Shown here in pieces: positions 19,927-29,426 of a stretch of DNA of 64,000 nucleotides. The DNA is taken from contig NZ_CP019428.1 of NCBI RefSeq assembly GCF_009834565.1, positions 5,394,001-5,458,000 on the forward strand. The letters are read 5' to 3'. Positions within the stretch are counted from its first letter, which is position 1. Every line of letters starts with the position of its first letter. The notes below the pieces were generated by a model. It saw only the letters and a program-made list of their open reading frames with translations, did no database searches and was not told the origin of the DNA. Source of the stretch: Pseudomonas sp. R76 (GTDB taxonomy: Bacteria; Pseudomonadota; Gammaproteobacteria; Pseudomonadales; Pseudomonadaceae). A program made the position numbers and the translations under genes.

Positions 19927-20409
19927 TATTAGGACTCGAATTATTGGGCAGCGCTGGGAAAACTACCAACCTTCGAGCGGAGCGTTTATGAAGAGTTTTT
20001 CATCTGCTGGATTGTCCGACAATCCCAAGCATTTCAAGGACTTTGGCGGTTTTTAGGCTTCACTTTATGACCTTTTAATCTGTTCGTGACCGCCCGGTTT
20101 TATCCGGCGTGCGCTTGCGCTATAAACGCCCCGATTAAGCGATTTCGCTGCAACAATCAAAAACGATCTTCGTACATCCGCCGTCTCATCCTCCCCGAAG
20201 ATACGTGGCTTATCAGGCGTGCGCCTGCACCTTCGCACTAAAAATGTGCATTTATTTCCTGAATAACGCGGCATTCCTCACGTTTTATGTAATAAATCCT
20301 ACAGCCGATGTAACAATCCGTTTAAAGATGACTCAAGTGCGGCATACCCTGAGCTCACGGTTTGGCTCAGGGGCATGAATTGTGTGTATTTCTACGTTAA
20401 GGATGTCGA
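19927..20409. other. Divergent intergenic region between the FadL-type and TpsB genes
   Basis: This 483-bp gap must hold the promoters of both divergent genes. A 69-codon minus-strand frame (20065-20274) has no recognisable product and is probably not a gene. A small palindrome, AGGCGTGCGCCT, lies near 20215-20226, with a related GGCGTGCGC near 20107. No clear PhoB, Fur or sigma-54 site was seen. Confidence 0.55.
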
Positions 20410-22125
20410 GTGCCAAACCAGCCCTCAACCCAACGCCTTTGCTGTATCCGCAGATGGAGTGTCGCCCTGCTCTGCCTGTGCGCGTTGCCGGTGGCCGCCG
20501 CCGATGGCCCGCAGCCCGGCCAGGAAACCCTGCGCTTGCAGCAGCAACAACAGCGCGACTTGCAACAGTTACAACTGGAGCAGCGCCAGCGGCAGATGCA
20601 ACGCGGCAGTTTCGGTACTCAACCGGCCACGCCGGCCTTACCCAACGCTGTCGACAAAGATGAACGCTGCTGGCCGCTCAGCGGTACACGCCTGGCCGGG
20701 GTCACGCTGTTCAACAGGGCCGAACTGAACAAACGCATCGAGCCCTACGTGGCGCCGTGCATGGGCGTCACCCAGATCAACCGCCTGCTGGCCGAGATCA
20801 CTCAGCTGTATGTGGAGGCCGGCTATATCGCCAGCCGCCCGTACTTGATCAGCGCACCGGCCGCCGGGCTGCCGCTGGATATTCACGTCGAAGAAGGTTA
20901 CCTGGAAGCCATCGAACTGGCCGACCAGAGCCTGCCCGTGTCGTTAACCGGGGCATTTCCCGGAATGCTCGGCCAGCCGCTGAACCTGCGCGACCTGGAG
21001 CAAGGCCTGGACCAGCTCAACCGCCTGCGCTCGGTGGACCTCACCGCCGACATTGCTCCCGGCAGTGAACCTGGCGCCTCGCGCATCATCCTGCGCTCGC
21101 GCAGTACGGCCTCGCGCTGGGCCTTGGGACTTGGGCTGGATAACCTCGGCAGCGCCGGCACCGGGCGTGATCGCAATGCGATCAACCTGAGCCTGGACAG
21201 CCCGCTGGAGCTCAACGATTCGCTCAACCTGAGCTTCAGCGACACGCTCAACCACGGGCCGCGTTACAGCCGCAGCAACAGCCTGTTTTATGCCATCCCA
21301 TACGGTTACTGGACCTACAGCCTGTTCGCCAGCCATGCCGAATACCGCTCGCCGTTCAAGCTCAGTCGCACCACCTTGTATAACAGCGGCCGCACCGATC
21401 AGGTCAGTTTGCGCACCGACCGGGTGCTGTGGCGCGACCAGGGCCATCAACTCAGTGCCAACCTGCAACTGGCCTACAAGGACGTCGACAGCTACCTGCA
21501 AAAGGTCCGCCTGGGCATCCAGAGCCCAACACTGACCGTGGCCGAGGCGGGCCTGAATCTGTTCTGGCTCAACAGCGCGGTGTGGAACCTCGACGTCAAT
21601 TACGCCCAAGGCCTGACGTGGTTCGGTGCTGATCGCGATGCCGAGCAAACGCAAAAAAACCTGCCCCAGGCGCAATTCCGCAAGTACCGCGCCAACCTCA
21701 CCCAATGGCGCAACGGCCAATGGCAGGGGCAACCGTGGCAATGGCAGAGCCAGCTGTCAGCGCAATACAGCCCGGACGCCTTGCCCGCCATCGAACAACT
21801 GCTGGGTACCGACGACTCGGCGGTGCGTGGCTACCGCGAATACAGCGCGTCCGGTGCCATCGGTGCGGTGTGGCGCAACACCTTGCGCCTGCCGCTCAAC
21901 AGCGACCTGCCGATAAAAATCACCCCGCGCCTGGGCCTGGACAACGGCTGGGTCAAGCGCGAACACGGCGCCCAGGGCCAACGCCTGAGTGGCGCCAGCG
22001 TCGGGCTCAACCTGAGCTGGAAGAACCTGCAGCTCGACCTCGATTACCAACGCAGCCTCAACACACCCACAGGGTTTGGCCAGGAGCCGGAGGTGTGGCT
22101 GACGCGCCTTAGCGTGCAGATTTGA
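20410..22125 (+). CDS. TpsB two-partner secretion transporter (ShlB/FhaC family)
   Basis: This outer-membrane Omp85-superfamily pore exports its TpsA partner. The GTG start at 20410 is preceded by AAGGA and gives 571 aa with a signal peptide ending near residue 30 (VALLCLCALPVAAADG). A Gln-rich helix and linker (LRLQQQQQRDLQQLQLEQRQ) follow, then two POTRA domains (about 75-225), the first with a cysteine pair (ERCWPL ... APCMGV). A 16-strand-type barrel domain ends in LTRLSVQI. It lies 118 nt upstream of the tpsA gene, the usual TPS order. The start is somewhat uncertain. Confidence 0.93.
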   Translation: MPNQPSTQRLCCIRRWSVALLCLCALPVAAADGPQPGQETLRLQQQQQRDLQQLQLEQRQRQMQRGSFGTQPATPALPNAVDKDERCWPLSGTRLAGVTLFNRAELNKRIEPYVAPCMGVTQINRLLAEITQLYVEAGYIASRPYLISAPAAGLPLDIHVEEGYLEAIELADQSLPVSLTGAFPGMLGQPLNLRDLEQGLDQLNRLRSVDLTADIAPGSEPGASRIILRSRSTASRWALGLGLDNLGSAGTGRDRNAINLSLDSPLELNDSLNLSFSDTLNHGPRYSRSNSLFYAIPYGYWTYSLFASHAEYRSPFKLSRTTLYNSGRTDQVSLRTDRVLWRDQGHQLSANLQLAYKDVDSYLQKVRLGIQSPTLTVAEAGLNLFWLNSAVWNLDVNYAQGLTWFGADRDAEQTQKNLPQAQFRKYRANLTQWRNGQWQGQPWQWQSQLSAQYSPDALPAIEQLLGTDDSAVRGYREYSASGAIGAVWRNTLRLPLNSDLPIKITPRLGLDNGWVKREHGAQGQRLSGASVGLNLSWKNLQLDLDYQRSLNTPTGFGQEPEVWLTRLSVQI

Positions 22126-22243
22126 GCTTGCAGAGATGAGCTGACACATGATTAGCCTGAAATAACCGCCGTACCTGAGCACTACACCAGCGTTGCACCG
22201 AACAACGCACGTCGTAGATCAGCCAACACAGAGCGAATTTATT

Positions 22244-25200
22244 ATGCCGACTGCCACACACACGTTTCACCTTTCCCCTCAGGGCAAACTGCGCTGGGCC
22301 ATCGCCAGCCTGCTCCTGCTGCCGCAGCTGGTGCTGGCCGGTGGCGTGACCGTCGTTGAAGGGCCTGGCGGCACGCCGCAGCTGCAAAACCAGGGCGGCG
22401 TGCCCATCGTCAACATCGTCGCGCCGAATGCCGGCGGCCTGTCCCATAACCAGTTTCTGGACTACAACGTCGACCGCCAGGGCGTGGTGCTGAACAACGC
22501 TTTGCAGGCGGGCCAATCGCAACTCGCCGGGCAGTTGGCAGCCAACCCGCAGTTCCAGGGCCAGGCCGCCAGCGTGATCCTCAACGAAGTGGTGAGCCGC
22601 AACGCCTCGGCCATCAACGGCGCCCAGGAGATTTTTGGCCGCGCCGCCGATTATGTACTGGCCAACCCGAACGGCATTTCCGTGAACGGCGGCAGCTTCA
22701 TCAACACCCCGAATGCCAACCTGGTAGTGGGCCGCCCCGAGCTCAACGACGGCAAGCTGCAAGGTTTGAACACCCGCGATGCAAGCGGCCAATTGACGGT
22801 GCAAGGCCAGGGCCTGCAAAACGGCGCGGGCTCGATCCACCTGATCGCGCCGCACATCGACAGCGATGGGCGCCTCAGTGCGCGGGATCAATTGAACCTC
22901 ACGGTCGGCCGCAATCAGGTCGACTACGCCAGCGGCCAAGTGCGTCAGGTCGACCCGGCGAGCAAGACCCAGGACCAGCGCATCGACGCCCGCCTGTTCG
23001 GCGCGATGCAAGCCGGGCGTATCAATATCATCAGTACCGCCGAAGGCGCCGGCGTGCGTGTGGGCGCGGTGCAAGTGGAAGGCCGCGACGGCGTGAAGGT
23101 CAGCTCGGCCGGCGACCTCGACATCCGCGGCCAGGTGCACGCCGACAGCCTTGAGGCCACCCGCGCCGGCGTGCACAGCCGCCAGGGCGACGTTGACTTG
23201 CACAGCGCCAAGGACTTGAGCCTCGCCGCTGCGGACGTCAGCGGGCGCAACGTCAAACTCGACGCCAGCCGCAACCTGACCCTCAGCAGCCTGGAAAGCC
23301 GCAAGCTCCAGGAAAAACGTGAACAGTGGAACAACAGCAACTTCCTGTTCACCTACGAAACCTATGACCGCACCACCACCGACAAGGACTCGCGCCAGCA
23401 CGGCAACCATGTCGTCGCGCAACAGAATGCCGCGCTGTCGTCCGGCGCCAACACCACGATCACCGCCAGCAAAGTCGAAGCGGGCGACGCCTTGCGCGTC
23501 AACAGCGGCGCCGACCTGCAGGTGAACGCTGCCACCGAAACCCATGAAACCCGCGATCAAGGCAACCACCGCAAGCACCTGTGGAAGGCCAACTGGGACA
23601 AATCCAGCAGTGAACAACGCAGCGTCACCAGCAGCCTCAAGGCCGGCAAAACGCTGGACCTGACCAGCCAGCAGAAACTGCAGTTGCAGGGCGCCGAGCT
23701 GAAATCGGCGGGCGACATTCAATTGGCCGGCCGTCAGGTGGACATCGGCAGCGCCAGCCGCACCCAGCGCAGCAGCGATAACGCCTACGCCGGCGACCTC
23801 ACGGGCGGCAGCTTCTTCGGCAAAAGCGGCGACGGTGACAAGGGCAAAACCTTGAACACCGGCAGCAAGGTGAATGCCGACGGCAAGTTGATCGTCAAGG
23901 CCGATGACGTGCGCATCAGCGGCAGCCAGGCGCGCGGCGGCAAACAGGCCAGCGTGATCAGCGACAAAGGCTCGCTGGTGATCGACGGCGTACAAGACAC
24001 CTCCCACGACAATAGCTACAGCAACGACAGTAAGTTCTTCGGCATTACAAAGGATGAAAGCCGCAAGAACCTCAAGGACAGCACCACCGTCGCCAGCAAC
24101 CTGCGCTCGGACAGTAACCTCAGACTGCAAAGCGCCAAGGACATCGAAGTCAGTGGCTCTCAAGTGGCTGCCACAGGTTTATTGCAGGCGCACGCCAAGG
24201 GCGATATCAAGGTCGCTTCGGCGCAAAACACCTCCAGCGATACCACCAGCACTCACACCCGTGGTTTCGATGGCTACGCCAAGGAAACCACCGAAGGCAG
24301 CCGTCAGTACCGCGCGGGTGTCACCTACGAAGATCAACAGCAAACAGCTAAGACCGACACCACCCGGCAGCAGGCTGCCAGCCTCAGCGGTGGCAGCCTG
24401 GCCGTCACCGCGGGTGGCGATGTGAGCATCAAGGGCTCTGAGCTCAAGGCCACCCAGGGCGACGCGACCGTGAGCGGCAAAAACGTCGAGCTGCTGGCGG
24501 CGGATGACAGCACCCGCAACCAAACCGATACGACCACCACTGCGGGCGGCGTGTACTACACCGGTGGCCTGGACCGGGCCGGCAATGGTGCGCAATTCAG
24601 CCATCAGAGCAGCGATGACACCCGCAACAAAACCACCGCGCAAACCAGCAATGTAGCGGCGGCCGGCAAGCTGACGATCAACGCCGGCAACACCCTGACC
24701 AGCCAAGGCGCGCAGGTCAAGGCCGGCTCCGAGTTGCAGGTCAACGCTGCCCAGGTCGATAACCAGGCGGCGCATAACACCGAGACCAGCACCCACAAGG
24801 AGAATGGCTGGACCGCCGATGTCGGCGCCAATGTCGAATACAAAGGCATCACCCGGCCGATCGAAAAAGCCGTCGAGGGCGTGGCCCAGGCCAAATTCCA
24901 TCAGCCAGGTTTGCTCGATGCGTTCGAGCAGCCGAATGTCGGGCTGGATGTGGAAGTCGGTCATACCCAAAAGACCCGCACACAGCAGGACAGCACCGCG
25001 GTGGTCAGCCAGTTCAGTGGTGGAACAGTGCAGGTCAATGTCGCCAACACCCTGAAGGATCAAGGCACTCAATACCGCGCCAGCGAGGGCGGGCTCAAGA
25101 TCAATGCCGGCGAGCACCTTGCCACCGCAGCCGCCAACACTCACAGCAGCAGCGAGCAAGGCGTGGACGCTAAGGCGGGCGTGCGGGTTTACACCACCAC

Positions 25201-27187
25201 GGGTGAAGACTTGAACGTGCGCGGCAGCGGCACCGGCGGCAGCAGCGATGTGCGCGAATCAAGCAGCACGGCGGTGGTCGGCAGCTACGCCGGGGCTCAG
25301 GGTGTGAGCATTCAGACCCAAGGCGATGCACGCTATGAAGGCAGCCACTTCAACGGTGGCCAGGCAGGCGTCAACCTCAAGGCCGGAGGCGAATTGGCAC
25401 TGAACCAGGCCAGCGATACCCAAAACAAAACCGACAACAGCCTGCGCGGCAGCGGCTCGTTGACGGTGGGCACAGCGCCGGGCAGCAATGGTACGAACGT
25501 GAACCTGGGTGCCGGCGTTCAACTGGATAACAAACGCCTCGACACCCAGGACAGCCAGGCACGTGTCGCGACGCTCCACGGCAGCGGGCCGATCCAACTG
25601 AGCAGTGGCGGCGACATGACCCTGCAAGGCACTCAGATCGGCAGCAGCACCGCGAAGACCGGTGACATCAGCCTCAACGCCGGCGGCAAATTGAACCTGC
25701 AAGCGGCCACCGAAAACCATGTCAGCAGCGGCAGCAACCTGGGCGGCGGCTTGACGGTGGGAGCCGGCAAGACCAGCAGTGCCGAAAGCAGCGGTACAAC
25801 CGGCAGCCTGAGCGCCAACTTCAACATCGGCAAGGTTTCCGAGAACGATCAGGGCGTAGTGGTCGGGCAATTGCACAGCAACGGCAACGTTACCCTCGCC
25901 AGTGGCGCTGACGCGGCGGATGCCATCCACCTGCAAGGCACCCAGGTAGTGGCCGACAGGGTCAACCTGGCGGCGCAAAACGGCGGCATTTTGCAAGAGT
26001 CGGCACAATCCACCCAAGCGCATAACAGCTGGGGCGTGACTTTGGGCGCAGGTGGCAGCGGCGGCAAAACAGCCCTGGCCGACGCCGGTGAACACGACAC
26101 AGCCAAAACCCAGTACGGCATCAATGCGCGGGTCAAGGTCGACGTCGATCACCTGCAAGGCACCACCCAGCACGACAGCCTGATCAAGGCGAACAAGGTG
26201 GTGATCAACAGTGCCGGTGATACCCATCTGGCCGGCGCGCGGATTGAAGCCGAGCAGGTCAGCGGCAACGTCGGCGGCAACCTCGTCGTCGAGAGCCGCA
26301 AGGACCACGTCAGCAGCACCCAGGTCAACGTCGACACCCGGCTCGACGTCGAGAAAAACCAACCGGGTGTGGTCAACAAACTGGCCAAGGCCAGCGGCCC
26401 GCTCAAGGACAAGGTGCAAGCCAAGGCCGAGGGCGCGTTTGAAAAACACCGCGAAAAGCTGGAGAACGCTGTCGACAAGGGCACCGAGCACCTGGCCTCG
26501 GCCAAAGAGAGCGTGATCAACGCCAAGGAGCGCCTGGGCGAAAAACTCACCCGCAGCGGTAGCTACGACGTGAACCCCGAGCCCCGTGGCGCCTTTGGCA
26601 CACGCGTGGATCAAGCCAAGGCTTACCTGGCGGACAAGAAGGACGCCGTGGGCACTCGCCTGTCCAACCTCAAGGAAAAAGTCTGGCCAAAAACCACGGA
26701 CAGCTACACCGTCAGCGGCAAGAACACCACCGGCAGCTCGGTGGCCAATACCGCCGAAAACGTGCTGTTCGGCGACAAAAGTGGCGATACGTCCTACACC
26801 CCAACGTTGAATCTGGACGTCAGCCACGTGGTGAAAGACAGCGTCACCCAGGCGTCGGGCCTGCGCGGTACTCAGGGCGTCACTCTGCAGGTGAGTGGCG
26901 AAACACGCCTCACGGGTGCGCAGATCAGCGCGGACAAAGGCAAAGTCGACCTCGGCGGTTCCACGGTCAAGGCGACGACACTGGCCGGCAGCGACTACCG
27001 GGCCGATGTCGGGCTGAACCTGTCGAAGTCACCGGTCAACCTGGCCTTGGGCGCCAAGGATGAACTGACCCGGAAACAGGACGACGCCACGCGTAAGGAT
27101 CAGGCTTTCAACCTTGGGCCACTGCGGGTCGGCGGGCACAGTGACAGCCAGGTGTTGCAGGCCGGGATAGAGCAGAGCATCAACTAA
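22244..27187 (+). CDS. TpsA filamentous hemagglutinin-like exoprotein
   Basis: This secreted or surface-anchored TPS exoprotein, probably an adhesin, is 1647 aa from the ATG at 22244 (MPTATHTFHLSPQGKLRWAI). An upstream in-frame TTG at 22193 is less likely. The signal peptide ends near residue 32 (QLVLAGG). The TPS secretion domain follows (about 33-290) with the NPNGI motif at 141-145. Degenerate beta-helix/hemagglutinin repeats fill about 300-1370 and about 1500-1647. A highly charged helical segment interrupts them at about 1375-1485. There is no VENN motif, toxin-like C-terminal domain or immunity-type ORF, so contact-dependent inhibition is not supported. It is shorter than many Pseudomonas FHA-like proteins. 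Confidence 0.9.
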   Translation: MPTATHTFHLSPQGKLRWAIASLLLLPQLVLAGGVTVVEGPGGTPQLQNQGGVPIVNIVAPNAGGLSHNQFLDYNVDRQGVVLNNALQAGQSQLAGQLAANPQFQGQAASVILNEVVSRNASAINGAQEIFGRAADYVLANPNGISVNGGSFINTPNANLVVGRPELNDGKLQGLNTRDASGQLTVQGQGLQNGAGSIHLIAPHIDSDGRLSARDQLNLTVGRNQVDYASGQVRQVDPASKTQDQRIDARLFGAMQAGRINIISTAEGAGVRVGAVQVEGRDGVKVSSAGDLDIRGQVHADSLEATRAGVHSRQGDVDLHSAKDLSLAAADVSGRNVKLDASRNLTLSSLESRKLQEKREQWNNSNFLFTYETYDRTTTDKDSRQHGNHVVAQQNAALSSGANTTITASKVEAGDALRVNSGADLQVNAATETHETRDQGNHRKHLWKANWDKSSSEQRSVTSSLKAGKTLDLTSQQKLQLQGAELKSAGDIQLAGRQVDIGSASRTQRSSDNAYAGDLTGGSFFGKSGDGDKGKTLNTGSKVNADGKLIVKADDVRISGSQARGGKQASVISDKGSLVIDGVQDTSHDNSYSNDSKFFGITKDESRKNLKDSTTVASNLRSDSNLRLQSAKDIEVSGSQVAATGLLQAHAKGDIKVASAQNTSSDTTSTHTRGFDGYAKETTEGSRQYRAGVTYEDQQQTAKTDTTRQQAASLSGGSLAVTAGGDVSIKGSELKATQGDATVSGKNVELLAADDSTRNQTDTTTTAGGVYYTGGLDRAGNGAQFSHQSSDDTRNKTTAQTSNVAAAGKLTINAGNTLTSQGAQVKAGSELQVNAAQVDNQAAHNTETSTHKENGWTADVGANVEYKGITRPIEKAVEGVAQAKFHQPGLLDAFEQPNVGLDVEVGHTQKTRTQQDSTAVVSQFSGGTVQVNVANTLKDQGTQYRASEGGLKINAGEHLATAAANTHSSSEQGVDAKAGVRVYTTTGEDLNVRGSGTGGSSDVRESSSTAVVGSYAGAQGVSIQTQGDARYEGSHFNGGQAGVNLKAGGELALNQASDTQNKTDNSLRGSGSLTVGTAPGSNGTNVNLGAGVQLDNKRLDTQDSQARVATLHGSGPIQLSSGGDMTLQGTQIGSSTAKTGDISLNAGGKLNLQAATENHVSSGSNLGGGLTVGAGKTSSAESSGTTGSLSANFNIGKVSENDQGVVVGQLHSNGNVTLASGADAADAIHLQGTQVVADRVNLAAQNGGILQESAQSTQAHNSWGVTLGAGGSGGKTALADAGEHDTAKTQYGINARVKVDVDHLQGTTQHDSLIKANKVVINSAGDTHLAGARIEAEQVSGNVGGNLVVESRKDHVSSTQVNVDTRLDVEKNQPGVVNKLAKASGPLKDKVQAKAEGAFEKHREKLENAVDKGTEHLASAKESVINAKERLGEKLTRSGSYDVNPEPRGAFGTRVDQAKAYLADKKDAVGTRLSNLKEKVWPKTTDSYTVSGKNTTGSSVANTAENVLFGDKSGDTSYTPTLNLDVSHVVKDSVTQASGLRGTQGVTLQVSGETRLTGAQISADKGKVDLGGSTVKATTLAGSDYRADVGLNLSKSPVNLALGAKDELTRKQDDATRKDQAFNLGPLRVGGHSDSQVLQAGIEQSIN

Positions 27188-27205
27188 GTCGCACGGCGGC
27201 TGTGG

Positions 27206-27250
27206 ACGTGGGCAACCCACGTTCACCGGCGCAAACATTTCTAAATGTTT
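27206..27250. repeat. Two hairpins after tpsA
   Basis: ACGTGGG/CCCACGT with loop CAA lies at 27206-27222. AAACATTT/AAATGTTT with a 2-nt loop lies at 27233-27250. Neither is followed by a convincing T-run. They may form the tpsA mRNA 3' end, leaving the Pho boxes at 27266 free to drive pstS. Confidence 0.45.
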
Positions 27251-27265
27251 CTTCATAAAGCCAAA

Positions 27266-27316
27266 CCGTCATTAAACAGACATATCTCAGGAATTAAATC
27301 GTCACGTCTTAGACAG
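27266..27316 (+). promoter_or_regulatory. PhoB box array upstream of pstS
   Basis: Five 7-mers occur at exact 11-bp spacing: CCGTCAT (27266), CAGACAT (27277), CAGGAAT (27288), TCGTCAC (27299) and TAGACAG (27310), each separated by 4 AT-rich bases. The first pair matches the Pho-box consensus CTGTCAT-N4-CTGTCAT best, the others less well. The 11-bp period and 4-nt spacers fit tandem PhoB binding. The array ends 40 nt before the pstS start and could also overlap the core promoter. Confidence 0.7.
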
Positions 27317-27355
27317 GTGGACCTATCCACTTACCCCTTCCCTTGAGGTGTTGTC

Positions 27356-28375
27356 GTGATGTTGCCGACTAAAAAAAGTCTGTCTGTTCTGTTCGCTGCC
27401 CTGTGCTTGAGCGGCGTGGCCCACGCCACCGACGTTACCGGCGCCGGCTCCAGTTTCGTCTACCCGGTGCTGTCCAAGTGGTCGCAGGACTACAGCAAGA
27501 ACTCCAGCAACCGCATCAACTATCAGTCAATCGGTTCCGGCGGCGGCATCGCCCAGATCAAGGCGGCCACCGTTGACTTCGGCGCCTCCGACGCCCCGCT
27601 GTCGGCCGATGAACTCAAAGCCGGCGGCCTGGGCCAGTTCCCCAGCGTGATTGGCGGCATCGTGCCGGTGATGAACGTCGAGGGCGTAGCGGCTGGCCAG
27701 TTGAAACTCGATGGCGACGTGCTCGCGAAGATTTTCCTCGGTGACATCAAGGCCTGGAACGACCCGGCCATCGCCGCCCTCAACCCCGGCTTGAACCTGC
27801 CGGTGGCGAATATCACCGTGGTGCACCGTTCCGACGGCTCGGGCACCTCGTACAACTTCACCAACTACCTGGCCAAAGTCAGTGACAGCTGGAAAACCAA
27901 GGTGGGGTTCGGCACCACCGTGCCGTGGCCGGTCGGTGTGGGCGGCAAGGGTAACGAAGGCGTTTCGGCCTACGTGAAGCAGATCAAGAACTCCATCGGC
28001 TTCGTGGAATACGCCTACGCCCTGCAGAACAAAATGACCTATGCCCAACTGAAAAACGCTTCGGGGAAATTCGTCAAACCTGATGCCAAGGCATTCCAGG
28101 CCGCCGCAGATACCGCCGACTGGGCGAATGCCAAAGACTTCAACCTGATCATGACCAACGCCCCAGGCGAAGGCGCGTGGCCGATCACGGCGACCACCTG
28201 GATCATCATGTACAAGCAGCCGAAGAATGCCGAGCAAAGCCAGGCGGCGTTCAGCTTCTTCAAGTGGTCACTGGAAAAAGGCCAGCAACAGGCCGCGGCG
28301 CTGGACTACGTAGCCCTGCCGGACTCCCTGGTGTCGCGAATCGAAGGTTACTGGAAGTCTGACTTCGCCAACTGA
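27356..28375 (+). CDS. pstS: Phosphate-binding periplasmic protein PstS (E. coli type)
   Basis: This high-affinity periplasmic phosphate receptor feeds the PstCAB transporter. GTG 27356 and ATG 27359 are both possible starts after TTGAGGTG; the product is 338-339 aa. A signal peptide ends at VAHA, and the mature protein opens TDVTGAGSSFVYPVLSKW. The phosphate-pocket segments GAGSSF, GASDAPL and HRSDGSGTSYNF are present. It resembles the E. coli PstS rather than the protein I recall from the main P. aeruginosa pst operon, suggesting an accessory system. A Pho-box array lies upstream. Confidence 0.94.
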   Translation: MMLPTKKSLSVLFAALCLSGVAHATDVTGAGSSFVYPVLSKWSQDYSKNSSNRINYQSIGSGGGIAQIKAATVDFGASDAPLSADELKAGGLGQFPSVIGGIVPVMNVEGVAAGQLKLDGDVLAKIFLGDIKAWNDPAIAALNPGLNLPVANITVVHRSDGSGTSYNFTNYLAKVSDSWKTKVGFGTTVPWPVGVGGKGNEGVSAYVKQIKNSIGFVEYAYALQNKMTYAQLKNASGKFVKPDAKAFQAAADTADWANAKDFNLIMTNAPGEGAWPITATTWIIMYKQPKNAEQSQAAFSFFKWSLEKGQQQAAALDYVALPDSLVSRIEGYWKSDFAN

Positions 28376-28430
28376 TTCGTCCTACGGCCGCCTTGCGCAT
28401 TGACTGCGCAAGGCGGTGAGCACATCTGAT

Positions 28431-29426
28431 ATGAACGACACCGTCCACCCGCTGGTCATGACTTCTCACGCAGGCGACACCGCGGGCGACCGCCGTGCCA
28501 CCCGCGATCAACGCCACGATCTGTGGTTTAAACGCTCGATGTTCGGCGCCGCCATGCTGGTGTTGGCATTGCTGGGTGCCATTGCGGCCTCGACCCTGTG
28601 GGGCGGCGGTTTGGCGTTCAAGACCTTTGGTTTCAGCTTTATCACCAGTACCGAATGGGATGCGGTGAACAACCACTTCGGCGCCGTGGTGCCGATTTAC
28701 GGCACCTTGGTCACCTCCTTCCTGGCCTTGCTGATTGCGGTGCCGGTGAGTTTCGGCATTGCGATTTTTCTCACCGAGGTCGCGCCGCCCTGGCTCAAGA
28801 TGCCGGTCGCGTCGGCGATTGAATTGCTCGCCGGTATTCCTTCGATCATCTATGGCATGTGGGGCTTGTTCGTGTTCGGGCCGTTTATGGCTGAGCACCT
28901 GTCGCCCTTGATCAACGACTACCTCGGCGCCCTGCCCTTTATTGGCTCGCTGTTCCAGGGCCCGCCGCTGGGGATCGGCATGTTGACTGCCGGGATTGTG
29001 CTGGCGGTGATGATCATGCCGTTTATCACCTCGGTGATGCATGAGGTGTTTCGCAGTGTGCCGACACCATTGAAAGAATCGGCCTACGCGCTTGGCAGCA
29101 CAACGTGGGAAGTGGTGTGGGACATCGTCTTGCCCTACACGCGCTCGGCCGTTGTCGGCGGGATCTTTCTCGGTTTGGGCCGTGCCCTTGGCGAGACCAT
29201 GGCGGTGACCTTTGTATTGGGCAACGCCCAACAATTCTCCGCCTCGCTGCTGATGCCCAGCAGTTCGATTGCGTCCGTGATCGCCAACGAGTTCAGCGAG
29301 GCCTACACCGACCTGCACCGCTCCGCGCTGATCGCGCTGGGCTTCTTGCTGTTTATCGTGACCTTTGTGGTGCTGGCACTGGCGCGCCTGATGCTGATGC
29401 GCCTGTCGCGCAAGGAAGGGTTATGA
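28431..29426 (+). CDS. pstC: Phosphate ABC transporter permease PstC
   Basis: This inner-membrane permease subunit is 331 aa from the ATG at 28431; an in-frame GTG at 28416 is an alternative start. About six hydrophobic helices are visible. The ABC-permease EAA-like loop is KESAYALGSTTWEVVWDIVLPYTRSAVVGG. The short length matches E. coli PstC and not the much longer (over 600 aa) PstC I recall from the main P. aeruginosa pst operon. Its stop overlaps the pstA start by 4 nt (ATGA). Confidence 0.94.
   Translation: MNDTVHPLVMTSHAGDTAGDRRATRDQRHDLWFKRSMFGAAMLVLALLGAIAASTLWGGGLAFKTFGFSFITSTEWDAVNNHFGAVVPIYGTLVTSFLALLIAVPVSFGIAIFLTEVAPPWLKMPVASAIELLAGIPSIIYGMWGLFVFGPFMAEHLSPLINDYLGALPFIGSLFQGPPLGIGMLTAGIVLAVMIMPFITSVMHEVFRSVPTPLKESAYALGSTTWEVVWDIVLPYTRSAVVGGIFLGLGRALGETMAVTFVLGNAQQFSASLLMPSSSIASVIANEFSEAYTDLHRSALIALGFLLFIVTFVVLALARLMLMRLSRKEGL

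Noticed and set aside
20065..20274. Possible 69-aa minus-strand gene between the FadL-type and TpsB genes
   Set aside because: Basic, low-complexity translation with no family match and no ribosome-binding site; more likely promoter DNA.
22109..24163. Minus-strand frame of 684 codons opposite the tpsB end and tpsA start
   Set aside because: Overlaps the signal peptide and TPS domain of tpsA; composition is that of an antisense frame in a high-GC gene.
22244..27187. Contact-dependent inhibition (CdiA/CdiB/CdiI) system
   Set aside because: TpsA lacks a VENN motif and toxin C terminus, and no small immunity ORF follows; the next feature is the Pho-box array.
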